Source of the DNA: JAFLCM01 sp964510955
GTDB taxonomy: Bacteria; Planctomycetota; Phycisphaerae; Phycisphaerales; UBA1924
Reading direction: 5' to 3'
Length of the DNA: 31,152 nt
NCBI GenBank assembly: GCA_964510955.1
Contig: CAZEDW010000044.1
Coordinates: 1 to 31,152, forward strand
Shown: one piece after another, positions 7,165-14,434 of the stretch
Position numbering within the stretch: the first letter of the stretch is position 1
Layout of the letters: every line of letters begins with the position of its first letter
The notes under the pieces: model-generated
The model's input: only the letters and a program-made list of their open reading frames with translations
Told to the model about the DNA's origin: nothing
Databases searched by the model: none
Translations under genes and position numbers: made by a program

Positions 7165-10100
7165 ATGCCCCGTCCGTCCAGCCCCCACGGTTCCACTGCC
7201 CGTCACGCCCGCCGGCGCCAGGCCCAGCCGCCGCTCATGGAGGGTCTGGAGCCGCGTCTGCTCCTGTCGGGAGACCTGCCTTCGATCAGCAAGATCGAAG
7301 CGGACAACCGGGGCCTGGTGGTGATGACCGCCACCCGCGACCTGGACCCCACGACGATCACCACGGCGTCGTTCCGGGCGACCACCGCCGGCGCGGACCT
7401 GCTGTTCAACACCGGCGACGACACCGCCGCCGCCATCAGCGGCCCGACCTACGACGCCGCCACGCGCACCATCCGCTTCACCGTCAACGTCAGCGCCAAC
7501 CAGCGCTACAAGGTGACGCTCGACTCGTCCATCATCAAGGGCGCCAACGGCGTGGCGCTCGACGGCGAGTTCCACAGCGCCACCTCCATCTCCGGCGACG
7601 CGGTGGCCGGCGGCGACCTGGTCTTCTACACCAAGAAGCCCGCCAGCGAGGTCGCCCGCATCACCACCTTCGCCGGCAGCATCGACGTCGACCTGCTCCG
7701 CAGCCGGGCCCCGATCACCGTCGCCAACTACCTCCGCTACGCCGACGAGGGCGCCTACGACAACACCTTCTTCCACCGCAACGCCGTCAGCGGCGGAAAC
7801 AAGTTCGTCGTCCAGGGCGGCGGCTTCCAGGCCACCACCGGCTTCCCGACCATCCCCACCCACGCCGCCATCCAGAACGAGTTCGGCGTGTCCAACACCC
7901 GCGGCACCATCGCCATGGCCAAGCTGGGGAGCAACCCCAACTCCGCCACCGACCAGTTCTTCTTCAACCTCGGCGACAACTCCGCGAATCTCGATAACCA
8001 GAACGGCGGCTTCACCGTCTTCGCGCGCGTGAAGAACAACGAGGGCCTCGCCGTCATGGACGCCCTCTCGAACTTCCAGAACTTCAACGCCTCCTCGCAG
8101 AACGGCGCGTTCGACACCCTCCCGGTCCGTGATCTTCCGACGGTGCAGGCCCGGGGCAGCGTCACCCCGGGAGACCTCATCACCGTCAGCCGCGTCGCTC
8201 TGCTTGTCGACCTCAGCGCCCAGCCCACCGGCCAGCTCAACCTCGCCGGGCAGCAGGTGTTCTCCAGCGGGACGGTCACCGTCACCGTCTCTGACCTGGG
8301 CGGGACCGGCCTGGGCGGCACCGACTTCATCGATGTCCGCTTCGGCACCGGCAACGTCGTCCGCTCGATCAACATCAAGAGCGGCTTCACCGGCGTCGCC
8401 GGCATCACCATCACCGGCGCCTCGCGCGTCGACTCCATCACCGATTCGCGGCGCGACCTCTCCGGCGACATCGGCTTCATCGCCTCGCAGGACGCGCCAA
8501 TCGGCTCGATCTCTCTCAAGACCTCCATCACCGGATTCGACATCAACGGCGTCACCCTCTCGCCGGGCTTCGGCGCCGCCGCCGACGTGGACGGCGACGG
8601 CAAGACCGACGATCCCACCGCGATCCTGGTGACCGGCTCGGGCCCGACGGCCTCGATCAAGATCGCCGGCGACCTCGGCGGCTCGATCATCCTCCCCGGG
8701 GCCCTGGCATCGCTCGACGTGGGCGGCACCACCACGAACGCCGACATTAAGACCGGCGGGCAGGACACCGACCGCCTGACGCTGAAGTTCCACAGCGTGA
8801 AGGTCTCCTCGCTCAGCACGCCGATGGGCATCGACTCGCTGACCGCCACCGAGTGGATCAACGACAACCAGCCCACCACCACCGTCGCCGCGCTGAACAT
8901 CCGCCGGATGCAGATCACCGGCGACAGGGCCCTGGGGATCACCGGCCACTTCGAGCCCAAGCTCAGCCTCACCGGGACCTCGCAGGCCAACACCGTCCCC
9001 GCGCTGAACAACGTCCGCGTCGCCGGCGGCGTGTTCAACACATGGGCCATCACCGGCAGCGTCGGGACCATCAACATCCTCGGCGAGCCGGCCGGGTGGA
9101 CCATGACCGTCACCGGCGACGCCGCCGATATCTCGGTCCGCCGAACCAGCGGCAGCAGCATCACCGTCAACGGCAACGTCAAGCGCTTCACCGCCGCCGA
9201 CTGGCAGGGCGGCGGCTTCACCGCCGGCACCATCGACCTCTTCCGCACCGTGAAGGACCGCTCCATCGAGGCCAACGGCGATTTCCGCGGCAACCTCACC
9301 GTCAACACCACCACGGGCGTCGCCCTCAAGCGGGTGTCGATGGCGGGGGGGTTCCAGCAGTCGAACCTGGACATCAAGGGCCCGGCCGACAACGTGGTGG
9401 TCAACGGCGCCTCGTCCGGCACCGCGTTCACCTTCCGCGCCACCGTCAACAAGCTCACCACCGGCGACCTGGTCCAGTCCAACGTCAACGTCAACACCAC
9501 CGCCCAGAACATCAAGGTCAAGAGCTGGGACGGCGGCGTGGTCTCCGGCGGCAACTTCAACCGCATCACCGTCACCGGCAACGCCCGCTTCAACATCAAC
9601 AACACCAGCTCGGTGCTCCACACCGTCATCGGCGGCAACTGGGAAACCACGACCACGACCCGGGGCGGCTTCGACATCCGCGTCGCAGGCGACCTCACGA
9701 ACTCCAAGATCAGCCTCACCGAGACCAACGTGCTCGAATCGATCCGCTCGCTGATCGTCGGCAAGTCGATGATTAACTCTGAGTTCCGCGCCGTCCGCAA
9801 CGTGCCGACAATTTCGCTGGGCCGGATGGAGAACGCCGGGGTCTACGTCGGGGCGCCGACCAACCAGGTGGGCCTGCCGGCCAACGCCGCCAACACCAAC
9901 GACTCGGTGAAGATCAACAGCTTCACCGTCACCGGCGCCGGCTCGGGCAAGGCGTTTGTCAACAGCTTCCTCGTGACCGGGCGGCTCGGCACCGTCAGCC
10001 TCGCGCGCGTCCAGACCGACAACGCCGGCACCGTGCACGGCATCGCCGCCAACCGCATCGCCTCGATCAAGCTCACCGGCAACCCCAACGCCTCGTTCAG

Positions 10101-10170
10101 CAACCCCGGTCAGACCATCAGCCGCTTCGGCGACTTCCGCATCCAGTTGAACCCCGCGGCGACGTCCTGA
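7165..10170 (+). CDS. LEPR-XLL surface protein with Ig-like and cyclophilin-type PPIase domains
   Basis: 1001 residues from ATG 7165, with GGAG 8 nt upstream. A basic N-terminus leads into MEGLEPRLLLSGD (residues 25-37), the LEPR-XLL motif found at the N-terminus of large planctomycete extracellular proteins; it probably acts in export or surface placement. Residues about 38-150 resemble a bacterial Ig-like domain of the Big_5 type. Residues about 165-330 are a cyclophilin. The catalytic-type residues are present: FFHR (Arg205), FVVQGG (Gln217) and DQFFFN (Gln264), with NGGFTVFARV closing the domain. From about 350 to the end the protein is Gly/Thr/Asn/Val-rich with short repeating beta-strand patterns, such as VTGDA and VNGNV, suggesting a beta-solenoid. 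Cyclophilins catalyse proline cis-trans isomerisation; here the likely location is the cell exterior. The frame is open upstream to 6889, but that part overlaps the GT41 gene. Confidence 0.88.
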   Translation: MPRPSSPHGSTARHARRRQAQPPLMEGLEPRLLLSGDLPSISKIEADNRGLVVMTATRDLDPTTITTASFRATTAGADLLFNTGDDTAAAISGPTYDAATRTIRFTVNVSANQRYKVTLDSSIIKGANGVALDGEFHSATSISGDAVAGGDLVFYTKKPASEVARITTFAGSIDVDLLRSRAPITVANYLRYADEGAYDNTFFHRNAVSGGNKFVVQGGGFQATTGFPTIPTHAAIQNEFGVSNTRGTIAMAKLGSNPNSATDQFFFNLGDNSANLDNQNGGFTVFARVKNNEGLAVMDALSNFQNFNASSQNGAFDTLPVRDLPTVQARGSVTPGDLITVSRVALLVDLSAQPTGQLNLAGQQVFSSGTVTVTVSDLGGTGLGGTDFIDVRFGTGNVVRSINIKSGFTGVAGITITGASRVDSITDSRRDLSGDIGFIASQDAPIGSISLKTSITGFDINGVTLSPGFGAAADVDGDGKTDDPTAILVTGSGPTASIKIAGDLGGSIILPGALASLDVGGTTTNADIKTGGQDTDRLTLKFHSVKVSSLSTPMGIDSLTATEWINDNQPTTTVAALNIRRMQITGDRALGITGHFEPKLSLTGTSQANTVPALNNVRVAGGVFNTWAITGSVGTINILGEPAGWTMTVTGDAADISVRRTSGSSITVNGNVKRFTAADWQGGGFTAGTIDLFRTVKDRSIEANGDFRGNLTVNTTTGVALKRVSMAGGFQQSNLDIKGPADNVVVNGASSGTAFTFRATVNKLTTGDLVQSNVNVNTTAQNIKVKSWDGGVVSGGNFNRITVTGNARFNINNTSSVLHTVIGGNWETTTTTRGGFDIRVAGDLTNSKISLTETNVLESIRSLIVGKSMINSEFRAVRNVPTISLGRMENAGVYVGAPTNQVGLPANAANTNDSVKINSFTVTGAGSGKAFVNSFLVTGRLGTVSLARVQTDNAGTVHGIAANRIASIKLTGNPNASFSNPGQTISRFGDFRIQLNPAATS

Positions 10171-10181
10171 TCCGGATGGCG

Positions 10182-10187
10182 TATCGT
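10182..10187 (+). promoter_or_regulatory. Putative -10 element for ribF (leaderless type)
   Basis: TATCGT at 10182-10187 is followed by 8 nt (TCGCCCCC) and the ATG of ribF at 10196. There is no Shine-Dalgarno sequence between them. No convincing -35 at the right distance was found. Confidence 0.4.
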
Positions 10188-10195
10188 TCGCCCCC

Positions 10196-11164
10196 ATGGG
10201 TTCGCCGGCTTCGGTCATCACGATCGGCAACTTCGACGGCGTGCACCTCGGCCACGCGGCGCTCATCGGGCGCGCCCGCGAGCTGGCCGCGGGCGGGCGG
10301 CGCGTCGTCGCGCTGGCGTTCGATCCTCACCCCGCGGCCGTGCTGGCGCCCGGATCGGAGCCGGCCCGCCTGACGACGTTCGACCGGCGCGCCGAGCTGC
10401 TGCGGGCCGCCGGCGCCGACGAGGTCGTGAAGCTCACGCCCACCGCAGACCTGCTGGCGCTCGAGCCCCGCGCGTTCCTGGACCGGGTGATCGACCAGCA
10501 CAGGGCCGCGGCGATCGTCGAGGGCCACGACTTCCATTTCGGCAAGGCCCGCGCCGGGACCCCCGAGCTGCTGGCGGCCCACGCGGCCGCGCGGGGCGTG
10601 GACGCGTCGATCGTGGACGAGTTCATGGTCGAGTTGCTGGACCAGACCCTGGTCCGCGCCAGCAGCACCGTCGTGCGCTGGCTGATCAGCCACGGGCGCG
10701 TGACCGACGCGGCGCGGGTGCTCGGGCGAGCGTACGAAGTCCGTGGCACGGTCGTGCGCGGCGACCGGCGCGGGCGCACCATCGGGTTCCCTACGGCCAA
10801 TCTCGACCCCGCCTCGCTGGGCGGCGTGATGACCCCGCGGGCCGGCGTGTACGGCGCGTGGGCAGAGCTGGCCGACGCCCGCGTGTTCCCGGCGGCGGTG
10901 CACATCGGCCCGCGCGCCACCTTCGGTGACGGTGCCCCGCGCATCGAGGCCCACCTGATCGGCTGGAGTGGGCCCGAGGCCGAAGGCTCCCCGGAATACG
11001 GCTGGGGCCTGGCGCTGCGGTTCGCGGCGTACCTGCGTGACCCGATGAAGTTCGACGGCGTGCCGGCGCTCAAGGACCAGATCGGGCGCGACTGCGAACG
11101 GGCCGTTGCGCTCGCCGGTCCCGGCGCCCCGGCGCCGATGCGTGTCATGGAGGGCGTGGTTTGA
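10196..11164 (+). CDS. ribF: Bifunctional riboflavin kinase / FAD synthetase
   Basis: 322 residues, a normal length for RibF. The enzyme phosphorylates riboflavin to FMN and adenylylates FMN to FAD in the cytoplasm. The N-terminal FAD-synthetase (nucleotidyltransferase-like) domain shows TIGNFDGVHLGH (residues 9-20), AFDPHPAAVL, IVEGHDFHFGKARAG and a VRASSTVVR motif. The C-terminal riboflavin-kinase domain shows GDRRGRTIGFPTANL, TPRAGVYGAWA and a closing segment around YLRDPMKFDG. Both domains look complete. Its stop codon overlaps the TTG start of the next gene, so translational coupling is likely. A -10-like TATCGT just before the start suggests a leaderless transcript opening the ribF operon. 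Confidence 0.96.
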   Translation: MGSPASVITIGNFDGVHLGHAALIGRARELAAGGRRVVALAFDPHPAAVLAPGSEPARLTTFDRRAELLRAAGADEVVKLTPTADLLALEPRAFLDRVIDQHRAAAIVEGHDFHFGKARAGTPELLAAHAAARGVDASIVDEFMVELLDQTLVRASSTVVRWLISHGRVTDAARVLGRAYEVRGTVVRGDRRGRTIGFPTANLDPASLGGVMTPRAGVYGAWAELADARVFPAAVHIGPRATFGDGAPRIEAHLIGWSGPEAEGSPEYGWGLALRFAAYLRDPMKFDGVPALKDQIGRDCERAVALAGPGAPAPMRVMEGVV

Positions 11165-12210
11165 ACAAGGTGCAGAGCAAGGAAGTCTGGGGATCGACGG
11201 CGACCGTCGAACAGATCGCGGGTCGCCTGCGCGGGCTGGGGCGCGTGGCGATCCTGACGCACTCCAAGCCCGACGGCGACGCGGTCGGCTCGACGCTCGG
11301 CGTGGCGCGGGCGCTGAAGAAGATCGGCGTCGAGGCGTGGCCGGTGTACCTGGGCCTGTGGAGCAGGCGGTTCGACGCGGTGGTGGGGGAGACGCCCGTC
11401 GTCCACGAGAAGCACGGTGTGTTCGCGCACGCGCCGCTGTCGGAGATCCCCCACTCGCTGATTCTCGATACCGGGTCGTGGAACCAGCTCGCCGACGCGA
11501 AGGACTGGTTGAAGCAGCGCCACGCGGGCGCGATGGTGATCGACCACCACTCGCACGGCGACCCGGACGTGGCCCCGGTGCGGTACGTCGAAACCTCGGC
11601 CGCCGCGGCGTGCCAGATCGCGGCCCGCCTGTGCGTGAGCCTGCTGGGCGTGCGCTCGCCGTCGGCGCTGCCGACGGACGTGGCCGAGCCGCTGCTGCTG
11701 GGGCTGGCGACCGACACCGGCTGGTTCCGGCACTCGAACACGACGGCGGAGGTGATGCGTCTGGCGGGCGAGCTGATCGACGCCGGGGCACGCCACAACT
11801 GGCTGTACCAGACGGTCGAGCAGGGCGACGAGCCCTCGCGCCTGAAGCTGATCGGCTGCGCGCTGAGCAGCCTGGAGTATCTCGCGGGTTCGCGAGCGGC
11901 GCTGATGCACGTCACCAAGGCTGACATCGAGCGGAGCGGCGCCACTCTGGACGACACCGGCGGGCTGACCGACCTGCCGCAGACCGTCGGCACGGTGCGG
12001 GTCGCCGCGGTGCTGGTGGAGCTCGAGCCGGCGCTCACCAAGCTGAGCCTGCGCAGCAAGGCCGACGGTGAACTGGACGTGGACGTAAACCTGCTGGCGC
12101 AGAAGCTCAATGGCGGCGGGCACAAGCACGCGGCCGGCGCCAAGCTGCACGTGCCGATGATCGAGGCGCTGCCGCGGGTTCGCGCGCTGCTCGAGGAGGC
12201 GCTGAAGTGA
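11161..12210 (+). CDS. nrnA: DHH/DHHA1 phosphoesterase, nanoRNase / pAp phosphatase (NrnA type)
   Basis: 349 residues from TTG 11161, which overlaps the ribF stop codon (TTGA overlap). The family degrades very short RNAs to mononucleotides and can remove the 3'-phosphate of pAp, in the cytoplasm with Mn2+. Motifs in order: ILTHSKPDGDAVGS (Asp38, Asp40) and VIDHHSHGD (Asp128-His129-His130), which is the DHH signature; LGLATDTGWFRHSNT; and the C-terminal DHHA1 motif LNGGGHKHAAGAKL. All metal-binding positions I expect are present. The unusual TTG start is decided by the overlap and by the lack of any other start before the first conserved motif. The stop overlaps the next gene's GTG, giving a coupled ribF-nrnA-methyltransferase unit. 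Confidence 0.92.
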   Translation: MNKVQSKEVWGSTATVEQIAGRLRGLGRVAILTHSKPDGDAVGSTLGVARALKKIGVEAWPVYLGLWSRRFDAVVGETPVVHEKHGVFAHAPLSEIPHSLILDTGSWNQLADAKDWLKQRHAGAMVIDHHSHGDPDVAPVRYVETSAAAACQIAARLCVSLLGVRSPSALPTDVAEPLLLGLATDTGWFRHSNTTAEVMRLAGELIDAGARHNWLYQTVEQGDEPSRLKLIGCALSSLEYLAGSRAALMHVTKADIERSGATLDDTGGLTDLPQTVGTVRVAAVLVELEPALTKLSLRSKADGELDVDVNLLAQKLNGGGHKHAAGAKLHVPMIEALPRVRALLEEALK

Positions 12211-13037
12211 AGCCGCACGGACCTGCCCGATTCCGGCGTGAAGGCGGCGGCCCGAGCGGGGCGCGACCCGGTGCGCGTCCGGCGCGCGGCCCCGGGCAGG
12301 GACCGCCCAAGGGGCAGCGTCCCGCGCTGAGCCTGCAGGTCACGACGCTGTGGGAATACCCGAGCCAGCATTACGGCCCGGGTTTCGCGATGCAGGGCGA
12401 CCGGGCGTATGTGGGCGCGACGCCGAGCTGGGTGATCTGGCAACTGCTTCAACGCTACACCAAGGAGAAGGACCTGGTCGTCGACCCGATGTGCGGCAGC
12501 GGGACGACGATCGACGTGGCCCGCGACCTGGGCCGGCGGGCGCTGGGGTATGACCTGTCGCCCCCCCCGTCGCGCCCGGACATCTTCCGGGCCGATGCGC
12601 GGAAGATCCCGGTCGAGGACGCCAAGGTGGACTTCGTGTTCATCGATCCGCCGTACTCGACGCACGTGGACTACTCGGACGACCCGCGCTGCATCGGCAA
12701 GCTGAACGCCGGGGGCGACGACGGCGGTGCGGCGTACTACGAGGCGATGGAGAAGGTGATCAGGGAATGCCACCGCGTCCTGCGCCCGGGGCGACACATG
12801 GGGCTGTATGTCAGCGACTCGTTCAAGAAGACCAAATCGGGGGGCCGGTTCATGGCGATCGGGTTCGAGCTGTTCGCGATGATGACGCGGCTGTTTGAGC
12901 CGGTGGACATCGTGTGCGTGGTGCGCCACAACGCGAAGCTGGAGATGGGGAACTACCGCAAGGCGGCGGAAGAGGGGAACTTCTTCCTGCGGGGGTTCAA
13001 CTACCTGTTCATCGTGCGGAAGCCGGGCGGGAAGTAG
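12207..13037 (+). CDS. Solitary N6/N4-type amino-methyltransferase (DNA or RNA)
   Basis: 276 residues from GTG 12207, overlapping the nrnA stop by 4 nt (GTGA). The SAM-binding motif VDPMCGSGTT (Asp93, Gly97-Gly99) comes before the catalytic motif IDPPYS (Asp147-Pro-Pro-Tyr150), and a motif X-like ATPSWVIWQLLQRYT lies just before motif I. This order resembles gamma-class amino-methyltransferases; no separate target-recognition domain is evident in this short protein. Residues 1-45 are an Arg/Gly/Pro-rich tail (for example GARPGARPARGPGQG) likely to bind nucleic acid. No restriction endonuclease is adjacent, so a restriction-modification role is not supported. An orphan DNA methylase or an RNA base methyltransferase both fit; coupling to nrnA leans slightly to RNA, which is inference only. 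Confidence 0.82.
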   Translation: MKPHGPARFRREGGGPSGARPGARPARGPGQGPPKGQRPALSLQVTTLWEYPSQHYGPGFAMQGDRAYVGATPSWVIWQLLQRYTKEKDLVVDPMCGSGTTIDVARDLGRRALGYDLSPPPSRPDIFRADARKIPVEDAKVDFVFIDPPYSTHVDYSDDPRCIGKLNAGGDDGGAAYYEAMEKVIRECHRVLRPGRHMGLYVSDSFKKTKSGGRFMAIGFELFAMMTRLFEPVDIVCVVRHNAKLEMGNYRKAAEEGNFFLRGFNYLFIVRKPGGK

Positions 13038-13083
13038 GAGGGGCACGGGTGACCCGGATGGGCCCAGATGAGAAGCAGAGGTT

Positions 13084-13185
13084 GCCACGGATAGGACGGA
13101 TGGATACCGATGGGGGTTGAATCGGCATACGTGTCCGGCTCTCGTCTCCAATCTGAATCCGGGCTTGATCTGGGTCATCCGTGGC
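13084..13185. repeat. Spaced inverted repeat GCCACGGAT / ATCCGTGGC with degenerate GGAT units
   Basis: GCCACGGAT at 13084-13092 and its exact reverse complement ATCCGTGGC at 13177-13185 flank about 84 nt. Next to the left arm are irregular units (AGGACGGAT, GGATACC, GATGGGG), and the right arm is preceded by a similar degenerate series on the other strand. The element fills most of the 216-nt gap between the methyltransferase and the ppiC-like gene. No gene is visible inside. Confidence 0.6.
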
Positions 13186-13219
13186 CAGTTCAGTCCGAGA
13201 CGCCGAGGCGGAGCGCGGG

Positions 13220-13247
13220 TACGATCTCGTTCACCACCTTTGAAGGA
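13220..13247 (+). promoter_or_regulatory. Putative -10 and Shine-Dalgarno for the parvulin gene
   Basis: TACGAT (13220-13225) is a possible -10. AAGGAG at 13243-13248 lies 5 nt before ATG 13254 and is one of the clearest Shine-Dalgarno sequences in the window. It decides the start over the open frame that reaches back to 13110. Confidence 0.5.
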
Positions 13248-13253
13248 GCCCGT

Positions 13254-13541
13254 ATGCCCCGCGCCGAAGCCAGCCACATTCTTGTCAAGACCGAGCAACA
13301 GGCCAGCGACCTGAAGAAGCAGATCGAGGCGGGCGAAGCGACGTTCGCCGACCTCGCGAAGAAGCACTCGTCGTGCCCGTCGGGCAAGGGCGGCGGCAGC
13401 CTGGGGCTGTTCAGCAAGGGCGATATGGTCCCGGAGTTCGACAAGGTGGTGTTCTCCGACTTGCCGCTGGGGCAGGTGTCGGCGCCGGTGAAGACGCAGT
13501 TCGGGTGGCACATTCTGCAGGTGCAGAAGCGGATGGCGTGA
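13254..13541 (+). CDS. ppiC: Parvulin-type peptidyl-prolyl cis-trans isomerase (PpiC-like)
   Basis: 95 residues, essentially the length of E. coli PpiC (93). The whole protein is a single rotamase domain: RAEASHILVKTEQQA at the start, FADLAKKHSSCPSGKGGGSL in the middle with the conserved Cys and SG..GG..G turn, then FSKGDMVPEFDKVVF and TQFGWHILQVQKR at the end. No signal peptide is present, so it is cytoplasmic. It would accelerate Xaa-Pro isomerisation during protein folding. The strong AAGGAG site supports ATG 13254. The flanking gaps on both sides are filled by short degenerate repeats, so it is probably transcribed alone. Confidence 0.95.
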   Translation: MPRAEASHILVKTEQQASDLKKQIEAGEATFADLAKKHSSCPSGKGGGSLGLFSKGDMVPEFDKVVFSDLPLGQVSAPVKTQFGWHILQVQKRMA

Positions 13542-13549
13542 GGGCGAGA

Positions 13550-13612
13550 GTCCTCGGTCCTGTGGTCGTGTTGTCCTGAAGTCCTGGTGTCCTTTGGTCC
13601 TGAGGTCCTGAG
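13550..13612. repeat. Degenerate octamer tandem array GTCCTGnn, eight units
   Basis: Consecutive units are GTCCTCG (7 nt), GTCCTGTG, GTCGTGTT, GTCCTGAA, GTCCTGGT, GTCCTTTG, GTCCTGAG and GTCCTGAG. The first six bases are nearly constant and the last two vary. The array begins 8 nt after the ppiC-like stop and ends 5 nt before the GTG start of the next gene, so it occupies the entire gap and would be the 5' leader of that gene. Confidence 0.85.
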
Positions 13613-13617
13613 GGGTT

Positions 13618-14208
13618 GTGGTGTTGCGCCGGCACCTTGTTGAGATTGGCGGGCGGGGGTTTGTGCTGGAGGGGCCGGATGATCCGGATGCTCTGGTGCG
13701 CCTGGGTGAATCGGTGGGCGAGGCGAGCCCCGGGTATTGGGCGCACCTGTGGGATTCTTCGGTGGCGCTGGCGGAGCATGTGGCGGGGTCGGGGATGGTG
13801 GGGCCGGGCGTGCGGGTGCTGGAGATCGGGTGCGGGCTGGGGCTGGTGGGGATCGTGTGCGCGTGGCGCGGCGCGGATGTTCTGATGACGGATTTCAATC
13901 CGCTGGCGGTGGAGGCGGCGCGGCGGAACTGCGCGTTGAACGGCGTGGGGGCGCGGTGCGAGGTGATGGACTGGAACTCGCCGTCGATGGGCTTGGAGTG
14001 CGACGTGCTGCTGGCAGCGGACGTGCTGTACGACGGGGTGAGTGTGGCGCCGATCGCGGCGCTGGTCGGCGGGCTCGGGTGCGTGGGGCTGGTGGCCGAC
14101 CCGCTGCGCCCTGCGTCGGCGGGAGCGGAGGAGGAGTTTCGGCGCGCGGGGCTGCGGGTGTGGTCGGCGCCGCTGCGGGCTGGGCGGCTGATGGTGGTGC
14201 AGAGGTAG
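13618..14208 (+). CDS. Class I SAM-dependent methyltransferase (Methyltransf_16-like)
   Basis: 196 residues from GTG 13618; GTG 13621 and TTG 13624 are equally possible because no ribosome binding site is visible. The sequence PGYWAHLWDSSVALAEHV before motif I, motif I VLEIGCGLGLVG, the acidic residue in LMTDFNPLAVEAARRN (motif II) and LLAADVLYD (motif IV) match the seven-beta-strand methyltransferases of the METTL21/ETFB-KMT-like group. That group methylates protein lysines in eukaryotes and some bacteria; the target here cannot be told. It is cytoplasmic. The octamer repeat array runs up to its start codon. It converges with a minus-strand gene only 16 nt downstream, without an obvious terminator between them. 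Confidence 0.83.
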   Translation: MVLRRHLVEIGGRGFVLEGPDDPDALVRLGESVGEASPGYWAHLWDSSVALAEHVAGSGMVGPGVRVLEIGCGLGLVGIVCAWRGADVLMTDFNPLAVEAARRNCALNGVGARCEVMDWNSPSMGLECDVLLAADVLYDGVSVAPIAALVGGLGCVGLVADPLRPASAGAEEEFRRAGLRVWSAPLRAGRLMVVQR

Positions 14209-14224
14209 CGCGAGCGGGAGGCCG

Positions 14225-14434
14225 TCAGCCGAGGCCCATCGTGGTCAGCAGGCGGGCCGCGAGCACGACGCAGGTGGCGAACAGGAACACGCCGGCGAGC
14301 CAGCGGAAGACGGGCGGTTTCCAGGTCTGCTTGAGGAGCGTTCTAAACGCCGGACGGCTGATGATGACCACTGCCATCGCCAGCAGACACACGATCTGCA
14401 CCAGCCACGCGACCTGGACCACGGCGTGTTTCAT
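14225..14434 (-). CDS. Small two-helix membrane protein, unknown function
   Basis: 69 residues from ATG 14434. Two hydrophobic segments (residues about 6-26 and 44-63) are joined by a basic loop, RPAFRTLLKQTWKPPVFR, giving a plausible helical hairpin with the loop in the cytoplasm. Composition is unlike the Arg/Gly-rich shadows around it, which supports coding. The ribosome binding site is weak. Its 5' part overlaps the last 92 nt of the upstream frame on the same strand. I do not recognise a family. Confidence 0.55.
   Translation of the reverse strand: MKHAVVQVAWLVQIVCLLAMAVVIISRPAFRTLLKQTWKPPVFRWLAGVFLFATCVVLAARLLTTMGLG

Noticed and set aside
6871..10266. Minus-strand open frame of about 1131 codons
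   Set aside because: It is Gly/Asp/Val-rich shadow sequence of the LEPR-XLL/cyclophilin gene, with no signal peptide or motif.
11145..13898. Minus-strand open frame of about 917 codons
   Set aside because: It runs antisense through nrnA, the methyltransferase and ppiC, which are all recognisable on the plus strand. The 3' repeats are merely translated into odd peptides.
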